The notes under the pieces: generated by a model
Database searches by the model: none
The model's input: the letters and a program-made list of their open reading frames with translations, nothing else
Told to the model about the DNA's origin: nothing
Shown here: positions 10,001-25,000 of the stretch, one piece after another
Layout of the letters: each line of letters starts with the position of its first letter
Position numbering within the stretch: position 1 is the stretch's first letter
DNA from: Fratercula arctica
Taxonomy: Eukaryota; Chordata; Aves; Charadriiformes; Alcidae
Direction of reading: 5' to 3'
Length of the DNA stretch: 64,000 nt
Assembly (NCBI GenBank): GCA_947846985.1
Contig: CANTUZ010000001.1
Coordinates: 150,628,447 to 150,692,446 of the forward strand
Translations under genes and position numbers: made by a program

Positions 10001-13000
10001 TAGGAGCTTGACTCAGTTGCCGAAAGAGGAGCATCCAGTGGCAGCTGAGAAGTTCCCTCTCTGTCTTGTTAACTCTTAGTTGAGAAAGTGTGAGGTCTCC
10101 CTCTGATCCTGTGTTGTGTCTGCCAGCCTTGAAGGAATATCTAGATATTCTAAAGCATCAGAAATGGCAGATGCTTACATAATTGACTTGAGCCCTAACC
10201 ATCTTTTTGTTCTCTAGAAAGCTGTTGATTGTGTGCAGGGAGCAGGGACTAGGTTATATATGAACTTGAAAGTATCCACATTGTAAATCCAAAGTGGGGA
10301 GCATACAAAGGTATAAAAGTCCAGGTTTATAATTTTTTTTTTTTTTAGAAAGGAGGATAAATCTCAATCAGTACCTTGCATCCAGCTGCTAAGGCATAAC
10401 CTCCTCCAACCAATACTACAATCTCCCAAGGCATGGTCTTCTGGAAGTCCTTCCAGGTAATGATAGGATCCAATGCGTTAATGTCCGCTGACTTTTCACC
10501 ATCTCCTATATCAAAATAAAGCAAATGTGTGACCAGTATTACATTGGCCTTTTTGCAAAGATCTTCACATTTTTCACACTGGTAGGAATAATGTAATATC
10601 CATGGGAGTTATCTTGAGAACTATCTGTGAGAGAGGTGAAGAAGCTATTTCTCCGGTTAGTTTGGCCTCAGAAAATGCAGCATATTAATTCCAAATGTCC
10701 TGACTTCCCCTTGGCTGCTCTGTTGATGTGAATAGTTATAAACCCCTGTGTTTCATTCTATAGCCTTTTGAGGGACTGTACTCTGTTGCATATACACGTG
10801 TGCAAATTATCTGTAGACTAGAAAGATGGAGTTATGATACAATTATTTTCTCAAAGAAGGACATTTGCTCTCTCTGGTAGGCCATGAAGCTTGATAAAGT
10901 GCATCTATGTGCCTAGTTTTCATCTTAGGACATTATTTTTTTAGATGCCTGAGTATTTTCTTGAAGTAGGAATTAGAGAGTGTTATTTTTCCTAAATGCT
11001 GCATATATGTCAGTATGAAAAATAAACATATCTATGTACCTTTGTAGTCTCTACATAAGATTCTATGCAGACTCTGTTTTCATACGTGACTGCTGAAAGC
11101 CTGTCACAGCAAACTAATCAATATCTCTGAGTGCTACTCAAACCAGAAAGTGAAATAACAACCATTATTATTATCAAGAAGACCGTGAGAGAAGCATTGC
11201 CCAAAATTGGAACTTTGTCTGACATGTACTGACCTCTTTCATGTTTACTTGATCAATAATTTCTGCTGTATAAGTGATGACAAAGTTATTTACTAGAGCT
11301 TATCTTCAGCCGATTTTGCAAATATCTGCATTATAGTTCTCCATATGGAACTTCATCCCAACCTTTCCTAAAACTCAGTCCTAAATTTTGATAACTCTGT
11401 AAACACAGAAGAGATGGTGGCCTCAGGTACAAGATCTGTTTGTAATCTGCTGGATGAGACAATATGAACTAAAGCAACAAAACCCCAGGGGTTTGATGTA
11501 AAAACGGCTGGTATCAGAGAAGAAACTGAACCCTGACCTTCCACAATGAAAATCTCTTTTAGGAAAGTTCTACAGAGAACAGAAAAGTATCATTAAAGCA
11601 TTGGGAAATGTGCCAGATCTCCTTCTTCCTACATCCTCCTTACCTTTTTCCCTTTTTCCAAAACATGGCTTTTTTGCTGGAATGAGGAAAAGGAGAAAAC
11701 CAAGAAATACAGAGACAGTGGCATCAGTCCGGTAACCTTTCCTGGGAAAGGAACAGTGGGGTTATCACAAGAACACACAAACAGAAACATTTCCAAAGAA
11801 GCTACATGGCTCCAGGCACATTGTTGTGGGTGAAGTTCTATTTCCACATCTGAAATCTTACTAAACAATCCACTAGAAAAATATGCCTGCATATCAAGGA
11901 TACAGATTTGATTTTTTTTCCCATTTATTAAACTGACTCCAATAGCCAACTTCAATCACTGCTCAGCAATTTTTAACAATCCAGTGAAAAAAAAGAAATC
12001 CCTTTTGGTTTACAAATCTATTAACTCAGAGGTATGGAAAAATAGTGTGTTTATTAGAAGCGAGAAACAGTAGACACATTCTGGGGAAAGTCAGACCCAA
12101 GTGATCCTTCAGAAATGCACTGTAGATTGATTTTAAATAAAGTGTTTAAAACTCAGACTGAAAAAGTATTTTGAGGAGTGCTGAATTCCAGATCCTCAGG
12201 AAATCCCAGTATTAGAAATTGGTTTTCTGTCAAAATCAGGCTGAAAAAAAATTATGCAGCAGAAACTTAAAGAAAATTTAAGTTCAAATCACTTATTCTT
12301 TTATATACATTGTGTTTTATAGTTTCTTTAATATAATCTGTTTCAAAATTATTTAAAATAAAAAGAAAAATTATTTGCTTCAGTCACCATTCTGACTAGT
12401 ATTTAATTGAAATGAACATTTTTTTGGTAAAATTTATCTTCAAAATAAAATTGAAAAGAACCCTTAAGTTTTAATTTGAATTATAGTTGCTATCTATTCC
12501 AGTGGTAGCTTCTCTATGAATGCACTAAAATGTTTTAATTTCAGAATGTGACCCTCCTATTTTTTTACATTTGAAATGTTTATTTTACTTTGTCTAGTTA
12601 ACTCACTCTGCTTACTGAGAAAGAATACGATTTGCTCTGTGAACAGATGTCGTTTAAAAAGCAAAAAATCCTAAATCATTTTTCACCACCTTGTTAAAAG
12701 CAGCTGATGGTGTTTTATGGTCAAAAATTATTGCAGAAAGTCAGAGGATGCAAGACCATAGACCATATTCCTGTGCAGTTCTTTAGGGAATTTCACTTAC
12801 TTCTCAAAAAAAGATGACCATCCTGGTACAAAGCCAGGCTCACGAGTAAACCAAAGCAAGGTCATCAGAATGAAGAAAAATCCAGTCACCATCTCAGGAT
12901 AGCTAGAAATAAAAACAAACAAAAAAGCTAGGAACTGATTCCAACAAATCTCTGAAAACCTGAGAGCAAATTCCGTAAGAAGTAAGAAAGTAGAAACCGG

Positions 13001-16000
13001 TTTCAACAAAAAGGGTAAAAAACATATGGAAATTAGAAAAGAAGATTAGTTTGAACTAAAGAATTCTACATTTGGCTCCCAGCTAATGTAGCCATCTAAA
13101 CCTACTAAAAAATAAGCTAAAAATTTCAGCCTGTATTTGCAATTCAATCATTCATGGGCAAGACCTGAATGAAAATATTTATAAATGCTTGTTTTGTATT
13201 TGCATTATTATCCGATTAAAAGTGTGGTAACAAGGTAGAGCTCATGTTACTATTCCACTGTAAACACTTTCTATTGCGTGTTTTAAAAGTGTAGAAAGCG
13301 TAAGAGCAAACGGCAATATGTAGATTAGCACAAATATCTTAAGAATGTGGAATAAATATAAGATTAAAAGTGACTTGGGGATACTGAATTTTAATTTAGG
13401 ATAGATTTAAATTAAGTATGGTTTCATATTTAGGCACAGTCTGAACAACAGTCTAGAGTCAGAGTTGATCACAGCAAGTTGATCTGTCAAAACGTCAGTT
13501 GAACAGCACAAAAATGTTTTGGGAAGAATGGGGTTTATGAGGTATCGTCCCTTTTGAAAATTAAAGATCTTGCAATATAATCTTTTCAAGAGAGATTTCT
13601 TGCCACCATAAATAAAAATTATGGGCAACTGAGAGGGTGGACATCTCACAATGTGGGAGACTGCTGCAAAGCCTTTGCTAACAGTGAACTTCTACCCACC
13701 AAAATAAGTACGTGCCTGAACTGGGAAGGGGGGTTGTTTAATGATTTAGTTCAAAGGCAGAGACAAACCTTGACTCAGATGACGTTTGGACCCTGGTACA
13801 AACCTGAACCTTCCTTTTATTTCCCTTTTCTTTAGAGATAAATAAATGACTAAATAAATGCATGCTTGTAACAAAATCTTTGATTTTAGTTCATTTTTGC
13901 ATATAGTTCTACTCCTGTTCTGGGAAGGAAGAGAAAGACCTGACAGTTTAAGAATAATCTACATAAGCCAAAGGCAACGTGGAGGGCAAGAAGAGACGAT
14001 GGTCCTGCCTAGAAAGGCAAATTCCTGAGGAAGGCAGCTCCACTTTACCTAACATTTCCCAGTTTCTTATATTCTTCTTGAATTCTTCTCTCTGACATTT
14101 CTTCCCGTTTGGTTTTCTTCTTCTTGCTCACAGAACAGGTCTCTTTAAAACTGAGGTAAATAGCACAGTAAAATTAGACAAGGGTATCAAATAGTAAAAA
14201 AATAAATAATAAAAAATAAGAGCAATGAGGCAAACTGAAAATTCCAGTTGCCAAAGGCTCCTAGAGTTGTGAGAAGATGTGACTGGGGCAAGGCTTCATG
14301 GCAATGGGAAGGGAAATTATTGCATGTGATCTCTGCATAGTCTAATTTCCAGATCTTCTGAGAATCAATCCTAGACATAGTAGGAATGTCCTCAGGGTGT
14401 TCAGGTGAATACTGACTGGTATCACTGAGCCATCCCGAGCTGTGGCTGGGCTCCCTTTGTGTAGGCTTCCCCAAAGCGCTGGCGATGGCCAGATTTTTCT
14501 GGTGCCAGAAACCTCCGAAGACTATGGCTAATTGCTATCAGCACATGGAACGACTGTGACAGAGGCCAGCTATCAATAGATTTTTTTAATGGGGGAACTG
14601 TATGCTTTCCAGTCAGATTAGGGGTATTCAACATGTATGGGGCCCAATCTGGCTTTTGAGCCCAGGTTTGATCTGAATGTTCAGGATTCACTGTAAGTAA
14701 AGGGCGAAAGCCGTGCTGAGGATCCCAATACCTTCCACGACTGGTCTGCTTCTACTAATACCAGCTGTTTCTAAACCAGACATGATCAGTGTAGCACCAA
14801 ATCGCCTCTGCCACAGAGACCAAGGCAATCAGCCTAGTGTTTCGTCCTGGTGAAAAATGCCTGTACTTCTGCCAGGGACATACAAGCACAAGCCCACTTC
14901 ATAACTGAATATATTTAAACAAAAAGTCTTAAACAGGCTTTTCATTTAACTCGTAAATGGGCATCTATGTGACACTTGTTTTTAGCACACTTAGCACTGC
15001 CCTGCATCTATAAGTATTTAAATTTCCTTGCAATCCTTGCTGTTAGACTCCAGTAAAATTCACCAGCAGTAATGCAGCTGCTGGAAGAGAAGAGCTCTAT
15101 GATTTATAATGGCCAGTTCTATAGTAAGAGTTTTACCCTTAGCTCTGCTTTGCTGGCAAAAATCATTTGGTGGGTCCATTATCCTTCCCCTTTGACCTAG
15201 TCTAGCGCCTAAAAAGCAAGTCTGACGTTATTCCAACTGGGCCAAGTAAAACCATATTGATGACACTATGATTCCTAGGAAAAGAACATGAACGTTATGC
15301 GAATTCAGTAAACACTTATGCACAGGCAGCTGTTTCAACATGTTGTAAGTGTTTCCAGGCTTAGGAAGATGTGAAGGCAAAGTGTTGTAGCAAAGCTCCT
15401 AACATAATATGTTCTTTAATGAGCTGCAGTGAATAGGAGTCAAGAGATTAAGGAGGCTTGGAATCAACCAGTACTTCTCAAAAAGTCCATAATGCTTCAG
15501 TGTCTGGTATTATTTAGAACAACATTAGTCAGCATGAGGTCTTGGATGTAATGTGGGATTTCAATTATATTTTATTTAAAAAAAAAAATAAGGTAATTGA
15601 CAGTCATGTTGGGACTTGTTTCCTCTCAAGATTAAAAAAAAAAAAAAGGAATTATTTTAGCCTTTTAATTTGGAACTACAAGGATCAGGAGACAGAGAGA
15701 AGGACAATGAGCTTTTCACCTCTAAATTACCTCTTCAAATCTAGTCAAGGTCAACAGCAAGCACAAGTCATTATAATTTTATTCATTGTCTTAGGTAAAA
15801 TAAATTAGTGATGTCAGTTCATCTTACTTTTAAGAGTAAACTAAACCAAATTAAGGCCACTTTAATTCTGACTAAATGTGTCTGCACTGCAATTTAATGC
15901 AGATTAACTAATCCACTCTAAATGCACACATTTAGTCAATTTTCATTAACTTTGCTGAATGCCTCCGCAAAGAGAATACGTGGTACAAATCAACTAGGAG

Positions 16001-19000
16001 ACTGAGCCCTGTTCTTATTTTGAGGCTAAGGGACTTCCTGGTATCAAAAGGTATTAATCTCTTAGGCTGTGAGTCCTTTCCACTTTAAAAATAAATATAT
16101 ATGGAGTCTGTTTACCTTTAATTTTAGCTGGTCTTACATTATTGAGCTCATTGAGCTGAGGGCAGATCTGAAAAATTACTTGTTCACTTGCAGCTGTTTT
16201 TCTATTCATCTTTTAAGCTGTACTTTTCCAAAAGGACTTTTAACAAGATTTTAGATTCACCACTCCTCATGGTCATGAGAGTCAAAAAATCAGTTGAATG
16301 CACCATAAGGATTTCCACCAGCAATACCTAGGCACTTCACTCTCAAGCCGTGATACTGTACACTGCTGTCTATGCAGCACAGCTAAGCAATAAGATTTCC
16401 TCTGGTAATTGTTCTGCCAAGAAGAAGGAAGTTGTGCCTTAGTTTTTGTCATTTGCAACTGGAAACACCTTTATGAGACGTGTTTTAGAGGAGCCACAGT
16501 TGCCCTGCTTTCATAATCCATTCATCTTGAACAACCTGCACTCACTTGCAACCCAAGAACAGCCAATGCATCCAGAACCAAGTCAGGACCAACATGATGA
16601 GGGAGATGGGGAAACTGAACAAAAACCAGGTTCCAAAATTCACCACTTCAGCATTTGGGTAGTGGCTGTAAAGGAAAGAAAGGATGCACGGGAAGTTAGA
16701 ACAATAAAAGGACAGGCACCTCCAGTATGCATAGATGCACACACACATATTTTTATATATATTTGTCATGGCATGAAAGAAAAATTGCATCAGTATGTAT
16801 TTGCAACAGCTGCATCACATGTGCATAGTGAAACCAATTGCCAAAGAATGTCAATCACTGACCACGCCTGACCACCAGATGAGGCATATAGCACTTCACA
16901 CCATTGAGACCAGGTGGTCTGGATTGTCTAACCAGCTTCAAAAACCCTTAGAGTTACCAGGAGTGAAATTCTGGACCTACCTGTGGTTTTTTGTTAAAAC
17001 TCTTTTTAGTGTTGGCAGACTCAAGCAGGACTTCACCTGGAATATCTTTGTATGTCTTATTGTGGATGATGCAAATAATGACTACAGTCTGTTGGGCTCT
17101 GACAATGTGTCTGATATGTGCATTTGATGGAACCGTTGTAACAGCAAGATCTTTGGAAATTCTGTAAAATCCAAATCCTTGGGTTAAGGATGGCTTCTGA
17201 AATCAGTTTTCTTCGCTACCACCATTCCAGAGAGAGAAATGAAGTATACCACGGCAGCAGATGATCAGAATCAGATTTGAGTTTGGACGCATATCTGTGC
17301 GTGAGAAGTACCACCAGTCTTCTGACAGCAGTAACATTCATGTCTTTGAGAGCCCTAGGCATATATAAATGAAATACTGAGCTGATCAGGGAGCTGCTTC
17401 CCATCTTCTCTGAAGCAAAGGTGTAAGGCCACATTTCTAAGTTTATTTATTATTGCACTACATGTTGAACAGCCCAAGTACCACTCGTGATGCCTCTAGG
17501 TTCACCATAAAAACTCACTTTCTAAGAATCCATAGAACAACTTGAAGCTGATTTTATGACATTTTTTCTTTTGTGAGTATTTCCTTTGTCTTCTTTGCTA
17601 TATCTTCATGGCTTTAATGTTTACTTTTCCAGGGTGTCTGCTGCCTTCATGATAATCAGTTTGTTAAATCAAAAGAAGTTGCTGAAGAAACTTAAATGTT
17701 ACCACTTGCTGAGGAATTTTTATTTTGCATGGGAGAAAGACATGGATATGTATTAACTTAAGCTCCCCTTTTCAAACACTAACCATTAGTAATAACATTA
17801 GAGTCAAGGAGGAAACAAAATTACCTTCAGAGAGACCATCTTACGAGGTAGTTGTAAGTCCTTGTACTCTCCCTTGAGGTAGTAAGTAACCCATGGGGAA
17901 AATGGGGAAAGCCACAGAGGTGATAGTGACCCAACAACCACTTTCACACAACCACAATATCACTTACTTGTTGAAGTGCTCTAAGAATATGAGGCTAGTG
18001 GAGGTCCCTATGATGGTTGTCAGTCCTCCAATGGTTGCCGCGTAGGAGATACTCAGTGAGAGGCATTTACAGACCATGTGGTCATGTCTTGTCTGATACC
18101 GATACTTAGTGCTCAGGCCCAGTTCTGAGGGCTTAGGAGGCAGGACCAGTATCTGAGCCTGTGAGGGGATACATTCACCAAAGAAAGCAGGTGATCAGAA
18201 CAGCAACCCAGCTTGCTCTAATGCCATGGTGATACTGGTCCCAGAGAAACAACAGGTTTGTGTAAGAAGGGGCAGGTTTTTTTTCACAGGGATTAACAGG
18301 ATCAAAACTTGAAACATGTCCAGTGGCCTGAAATTGCCTGGTCTGTGGCAGAAATGTAGGACAAACAGTAATTGGACTTCTGGCTATGGTTTGGGCCAGC
18401 TCCAGTTCTGACTGGAATCTCAGTGGGATACCAAAAGCCTTTGTGGTCTGCAGGGGTGGCATGCCAGCACTGCAGCAGTAGGAATCCATAATCCTTGAGG
18501 TTTATGAGCAGACATCAGACAAATGCTTAGTGGACTTTTTGCACTTATACTGGCTCAGGGCCTCTAATTAGGAATGGAATGCTAGGCGTCTCAGAAATGA
18601 CATGAAAAGGTCTGGACAATGGGAATATGGAACAAAAAGTTACAGGAAAATATTGCTGCAAACGAAACTGTCTTAGCAGGAAAGTCTCCATGTTGGTAAA
18701 TCAAATTCTTGTACTGGAAAAAAGAGGTACAGTACTTCAAGGCACTTCACATGCAACTCAAGGTAATTTAGGATCAGAAAAAAGGCAGAGAGTGGTTCAG
18801 ATAGATTTGTTAAATCTATTAATTTGGATTTGGGTTTATGTAGTAAAATCAGTTATGCTATGGGTTCATCATCATCATGAGGATACCATGGCTAAAATCC
18901 CTGTAGTTTAAAAGTGACATGGGTATATTTGTTATAAAATAACCACGGAATGTGTATGGGAAATGGGTATTAGAGGAAATTAAGTATCAGGAGCAGTGCA

Positions 19001-22000
19001 TTAACCTTTTCTGGAAACATACACTCAGATTCTTTTGAACTGTGAATGCGAATTTGTGTTGATTTTAGCCTAATCTTTCCTGGACATCAATTTATGCCAT
19101 CAAGATACAACATAACTGTAGTCCGAAAAGCAATCACTTCTTGGATCCACTTAAGAGAAGTAGAAATACCACAATGGACTGATGTAACGGAGATTTTTGA
19201 GGTGGATATTTGGCCAGAAAAAAAGGAGGTAGATACTAAGACTACGTAATGAACTGACTGAACAGTTAAAGGGTCTGTGCCCACTGCTGGTTTAGCTCTG
19301 GGTAGGATATTGTGTGTCAGGGATTGTTATTTTTGAGTTGGGCTATTTTCCAAGGAGGCTTTGCAAAAATAAAGTGGGTAGGACAGCCAAATAAGAAGGG
19401 AAACTTGTGATCACAATGTAAAGCTAAGTGTACTAGCCATTGGGAGAGGGTCTTCTGAAAATGCCTGTGCTGGGGGCATCTAAATGGGAGTAAGAACTAG
19501 CAAAGGGTAATGTCTGCTATAAGATGATGGAGAATGATTCCATGTAACACAGTTCACAAGGAATAAGTATTAGACAGTGGGGAGCGGGTGATGTTCACGT
19601 CTCCCTTCTCATTCATCCCCTGGATCTAACAATCTGCTTACCTGAGGTAGGTGCTGCCCATTGCTCTTAGAATTCATCGTTCCAATAGGGTTGGCTATCA
19701 TGTGCACACCATTCATACTCTGTAGGGAAGCAAATGCCTTTGGATTAGCCTTTCTTCTGTTCCTAGGGGGACTTAGGTTATAATTGACGATACTTTGTAA
19801 AAATCATGGTGAGTGGACTTTTGAAAAACAAACAAACAAACAAACAAACAAACAAACCAAACAACCGACTAAAATTTCAGCTGTAAACTTTACACTGGAA
19901 AAAAAAATATTCAAAAACCCAACAACCTGATTCAAAGTGATCTTAAAAGTCAGATTATAATAAATTTAGGTATTCTCCTTCTGCCATGTAGGAGAATCTA
20001 ACAGATCCTTTGCTAAAGGCTATGACTTTGTGACATGTGTAGGTTGTTCTAGTAACTGAGGTGTCTCAGCTGCAATAAAAGCTACAAATAAAAGGTCATA
20101 TCTGAACTTGCTAGAAACCATATGGAATTGTTAGTTTGCTGACTTCATCTCAGGATCTCCAGTAATAAGTACAACAAACACTACAGAGTTAGTGTTTCTC
20201 AACTTGATTTTGCCTAATAGGTTAAATACAAAGCAGAACATTTGGCAATACAATATTGTCCGCCAACAACCACTACTTGTTTGAAATAAAGGAAATAGCA
20301 GTTTGTTGCGGAGCTGTGTGGACTCCGCTCTGATGGTTCCTGCATTAGGAGACAGTGTAGCTCAGAAGATACTACCTATGACAATACCTTTGAGTGCATC
20401 AAGGAGCTGAAGTCAGTAGTAGTAGCACTAAAAACAAAGAAAGGAAAATATACTTTAAAAATGCCTTTTTACCCAGCTCCCTCAAAAGGCACACATCATG
20501 GGTAGGAGGGGCAACATCTGCAGGAGAACTAGTGCCTACCAAAATGGTGAAGAATACCGTTTATTAGTACCTACTATGTGGTGTCTTGACCAGATATATG
20601 TCTTTATTATGTTTCACGGCTCTGTCTCTAGCTGTATAGCAATGAGGTTCCACCTCCATGAAAGAAAAAATATGTATTCTAGGTAGTATATACCCCATTC
20701 TAGGAATGGACTCAATTCACAGTGGAGTGAATCCTCGGGCAATACAAAGTTACTGCTGTCTTGTTCTACTCAAGTTCTTCCTTCACCAGCCCCTCCAATG
20801 CTGTTTCTGAGCACCTACCTGTAGCACATTAAAGCCTTCACTAAAATCTGTCCTCTGCGGTATGTGGACCATGTTTACTTTGACATTGAAAATACATTTA
20901 ATGCCAGATGTGCTACTTTCCCCATCAAATTTCAAGCTCTTTTTCAAATAATGCTATTTTAATAATTGTTCTGTTATGAAATATCCCACACATACTCTTC
21001 AATAGGGCTTAAAGGGACTAATGTCACAATGCCAGACTGAAAATTTGATTCTATACTGCACAGAAAACATGACAGGGATAAAAACAGATAGCAACAGAGG
21101 GAATATTGGAGAACCCATTAGTCTCCAGACTAATGAGAAAGCTATTTTGATCTTGCAAGTTAACTTAAAGTCATCAGCATGTGCTGTTTGAATGATAATG
21201 ATGTTTGTTGTGAAGTAAATTTTTAAAGGTGTAACAGGAACTTGTTTCTCTTTTATTTTGAATAATTGTGAACAAAATAGAAGGAGTTCAAGAAGGGATT
21301 ATGCAATTTATTCTCACACCTTGTGAAAAGATGCTCCTCAGTATTTAGCCTATAACATAGTTTCAGGACAATGACCTTGTATATTCTCCTGAGTGTCTTG
21401 AAATGATGGTTAATATGATAATTTGACAAAGAAATTGGTCCTTTCCTTGATTTTCCCTTTTCAGTTTACTAGATTTTACCCCAAATAGAAACCTGCTTTA
21501 AACTCTTAATGTTTCAAACTTCTGAAGAACTTTGTCTATATTAAAGGAAATATTGTACATTTTTTTTTGGGGGGGGGGGGGGAGGGGGAGGGAGGGGTGT
21601 GTTTTATTGGTCTCCCTCCCTCCCCCCCTGCCCCTCTCTCCTCTCTCTTTTGAATGCTCTTGACAGTTCAGGCTTTCCTTAGGAATCATCTGTAATTTTT
21701 TTCCCTCTGGATATCTCCTGTGGGCACTCCATACTGTGCTTGGATCCTCTCTATTACTGTTCTTTCAGAGAACTGAAATAAAAATCTGTGGACAGCACTC
21801 TCTTATACAGCACAAACACAGACTTCAAAAGAAGATCTTCCGAACCCTGAGAAACGTTTTCCTTCTCTCTAAAATGGCTATAGTGTTAAAAAATACATGA
21901 ATCCTGAGAAGCTTTAATGAGATCCAGACCATTACGTTAACCCCATTTCTCATGTAAACCTTCCTGTCAGTCATGTCTAAAACATTAACTTGTAAGTTTC

Positions 22001-25000
22001 TGCTTGCCCTTCCTGTCTCCACTCCTAGGTTCATTTCATTGCAACCTGTGTAGGGCTCAAATCTCCAGTCGTGATGTACAGGGTTCATTCTTACTCCTCA
22101 TTGATGAAGATAAGCTCCAGTGAAGGCTGGCCATGCTTTTCGCTGAGACCTGCAACAAAGGAAGAGAAAGCAGCCCTTGGGGTAAGAACTGAGCTGAGCC
22201 CCTGGGCCACACCATTGAATGTGGAGAAGCTATTGCAAAAAAAAGCTTGTCCAAACCGCCTCAGATACCCTGTGACCCTTATGAAACATTTTATTGTGTC
22301 ATATTGTCCTGATCGTGCGCCTCTGGCGACTAGAAGACTATCATACCTATGTATAATAGGAAAAGTTAGATGACATAATTTTCAGCCTGGGAACTGTAAA
22401 TTGAAAGAAAAGAGATTCTTTTCTTCCCAAATCCTTTCTTTCTGGGAAAGAATGAACAAAACAAACCTTAGAGTTCTTATAATTATTTTTTTTTTGTGAC
22501 ACCTGCTCCGACCTGGGCAGCCTCGAAGGGCAGGGGTAGAATTTGGACCTCTTTGGACCTCTTCTATATTTCTTTGACTTTCTTCTCAGACGTTTCCTTA
22601 CAACCCTGTAAAATCCTATGATCTAAGAGCTCATCACACACAAACTCCAGTACATGCCCTAATTCAACATAAATAGTTTCCCAACTCCAGTTCTCCCATC
22701 ACACCTTGAAACTTTCATTTTTCAAAAGAAATATCAGAGTACAAAAAGAAAGAGTACAGATCAGCATCATTGGCCATACAAGTCAGACAGCTCTGACCTC
22801 GATAGAATTTGAACCATGTGTATCAACAAGTCTTATCACCGATAAACAGATGAGGAAAGAATGGCCAATATTGACAAATACCTATTGGCTCGTTTTCTTC
22901 AATAATGGTGCTGCCTGCAGTACTGATGACCTCGTGCTCCTCCTCAGCATTCACTAGCTCCTGGAGCACTGCCTCCACGATTGGCATCACCATGGCTGTG
23001 GTGGATGTGTTGGAAAGCCACATGGAGAGCACCGTGGTGCAACACATAAAGCAGAGAAGCAACCTGGAGTACAACACAGGGAAACCTTCTTGAAGTACTT
23101 TCAGAAATATTCAAGGCCTCCTTGCCTAACACTTTCATTAGTCAACTGATAACTACATGGGGGCTTTTCCTTTTCATGGGTGCCAAAATACCATGCTGTG
23201 CACAGATAAAATGCTGCCTTGTGCTGAGAACTGTCATAAGACAATGTATAATTAGGTGGTGTTTGCTGCTCCACCTAGAGATCAGCATGTGACATGAGAA
23301 ACAATTTTCAGCATATCCAGGATTTAAACATCCTTTTGCGTTTGCTAAGCAATAGACAAAGAAGGAACAGAGAGATGAAAATCAGTATCAGTAAAAAAGA
23401 GAAAGCAAAGGGACAACAAGCCAAGGAGTAGGAGGTGTCGAAAAAAAGGGTGAGAAAATTTGTAAGCTTTCAAACTCTGAAAGGAAAGGTGGGTAGGAAA
23501 AGAGACCCAAACCAAGCCAGCTTTTGCCCCGGATGGCAAAGCTGGAGTTGTTATTTGCTCTTTCAAGATGCTGCAATCATCCTCAGACTGCCCCAAAGTC
23601 AAAGGTTCACTCACATGCCTGGCTTTGCTCCAGCCATCATGACCATACGCAGGGCGATTCGCTTGTGGAGATTCCACTTTTCTACAGAAGCTGCCACACA
23701 GATCACACCCATGAGGAGCAAAGTTGTGTTCTTGAAATATTCAGCAGCCACCTGCATCAAGGACAAGGGGGAAAGAGTTAGTTAAAAAAGCAGTAACTAC
23801 CCTAAACAGAGAGCATGCTGACTGAGAAGACGTATAGCACTGTGGACTTTTTCCCTCTAGAGAAAAAATGCCAGGGAGCTGGAGAACATGAAGAATTCAT
23901 AAGTCGAAATGTTCTTTTTAATCTCTTTCATGTTGTATTTATAAATAACAAGTCTCTATATGCACTTGTTGGTAAGTTTCCTCAGCTTTGAAGAGATCAA
24001 GAGAAATTTTACTTCTTTGAGAAGGATTTTCACTGCCTGCAGTTGATACTCAGCTAGACCCAGACTGCAACTGCCACAGACAAACCTCTGCACTGAAGGC
24101 AACTAATATATGTGCTTCATCTGCTTTCTGGAGATGTCGTTGTCTATCTATATCTTGTTTGTTTTTCTTATGTCTTGTTCAACTGTTGGGCAAAATGTGG
24201 CATCCCTAGAACCTACAGCTTCAGGAAAAGTCCTTTGGGATGTGCTGTCTGCATGCAATAAAGAAAGGTTGGGATATTGCTGTGATGATCCACAAACTCT
24301 GTGCCAGAACTTTTCACAATGGAAATCCATCTTCATTGTATCATGAAAATAGGGCAAGATTTCAAAAAAGTGAACTTTAATTTAAAGGGGATGAGCAAAA
24401 CTCATGAACTGACTCAGGAAAACATTCAGAGACCGTGCATGGTCCTCCAAAAGAGGATTCTTGAATTTGGCTTGCTAAGATATGAAAAGATATTCTGTGA
24501 AGTGACTGCAAAAAATAACAAATGACGCAAACCAAAACATTCTCTTTCTTTCTCTCTCTCTCATGTGAAAGCAAACAAAATGGGAGAAAAGAAGAGTTAT
24601 AAACAGATGCTTGGAGTCTAGCTAAAATTTTCATTTCGTTTTGACGCAATTCTTCTCAAGCTGTTGCTGGAATATTTTTCCAAAAACATAGTTTCTTCAG
24701 TTTAAAGCTATTCCTCTAACCAAATGTAGGCATCAGCATTTTAAAACAATTAAAATCAGTAGAAACAGTATTTTTTCCATTGTTATACTGACACTCCTCC
24801 ATAAAAGTGCAAGAATGACACTAATGTTATTTTGTGAAAGCTGTAGCAAGTTATTATATTTATGTAGCAAGTTGAATACATTTATTTAACAAATCCCTGT
24901 GGTGACCTAAATAGACTTGGCCATCATAGTTGTGTGCCAGAACTTTTAAATATCATTTTTTTTGGCTTTCTTCCACTGGTTTCTTTCTCATTAACTTTCT

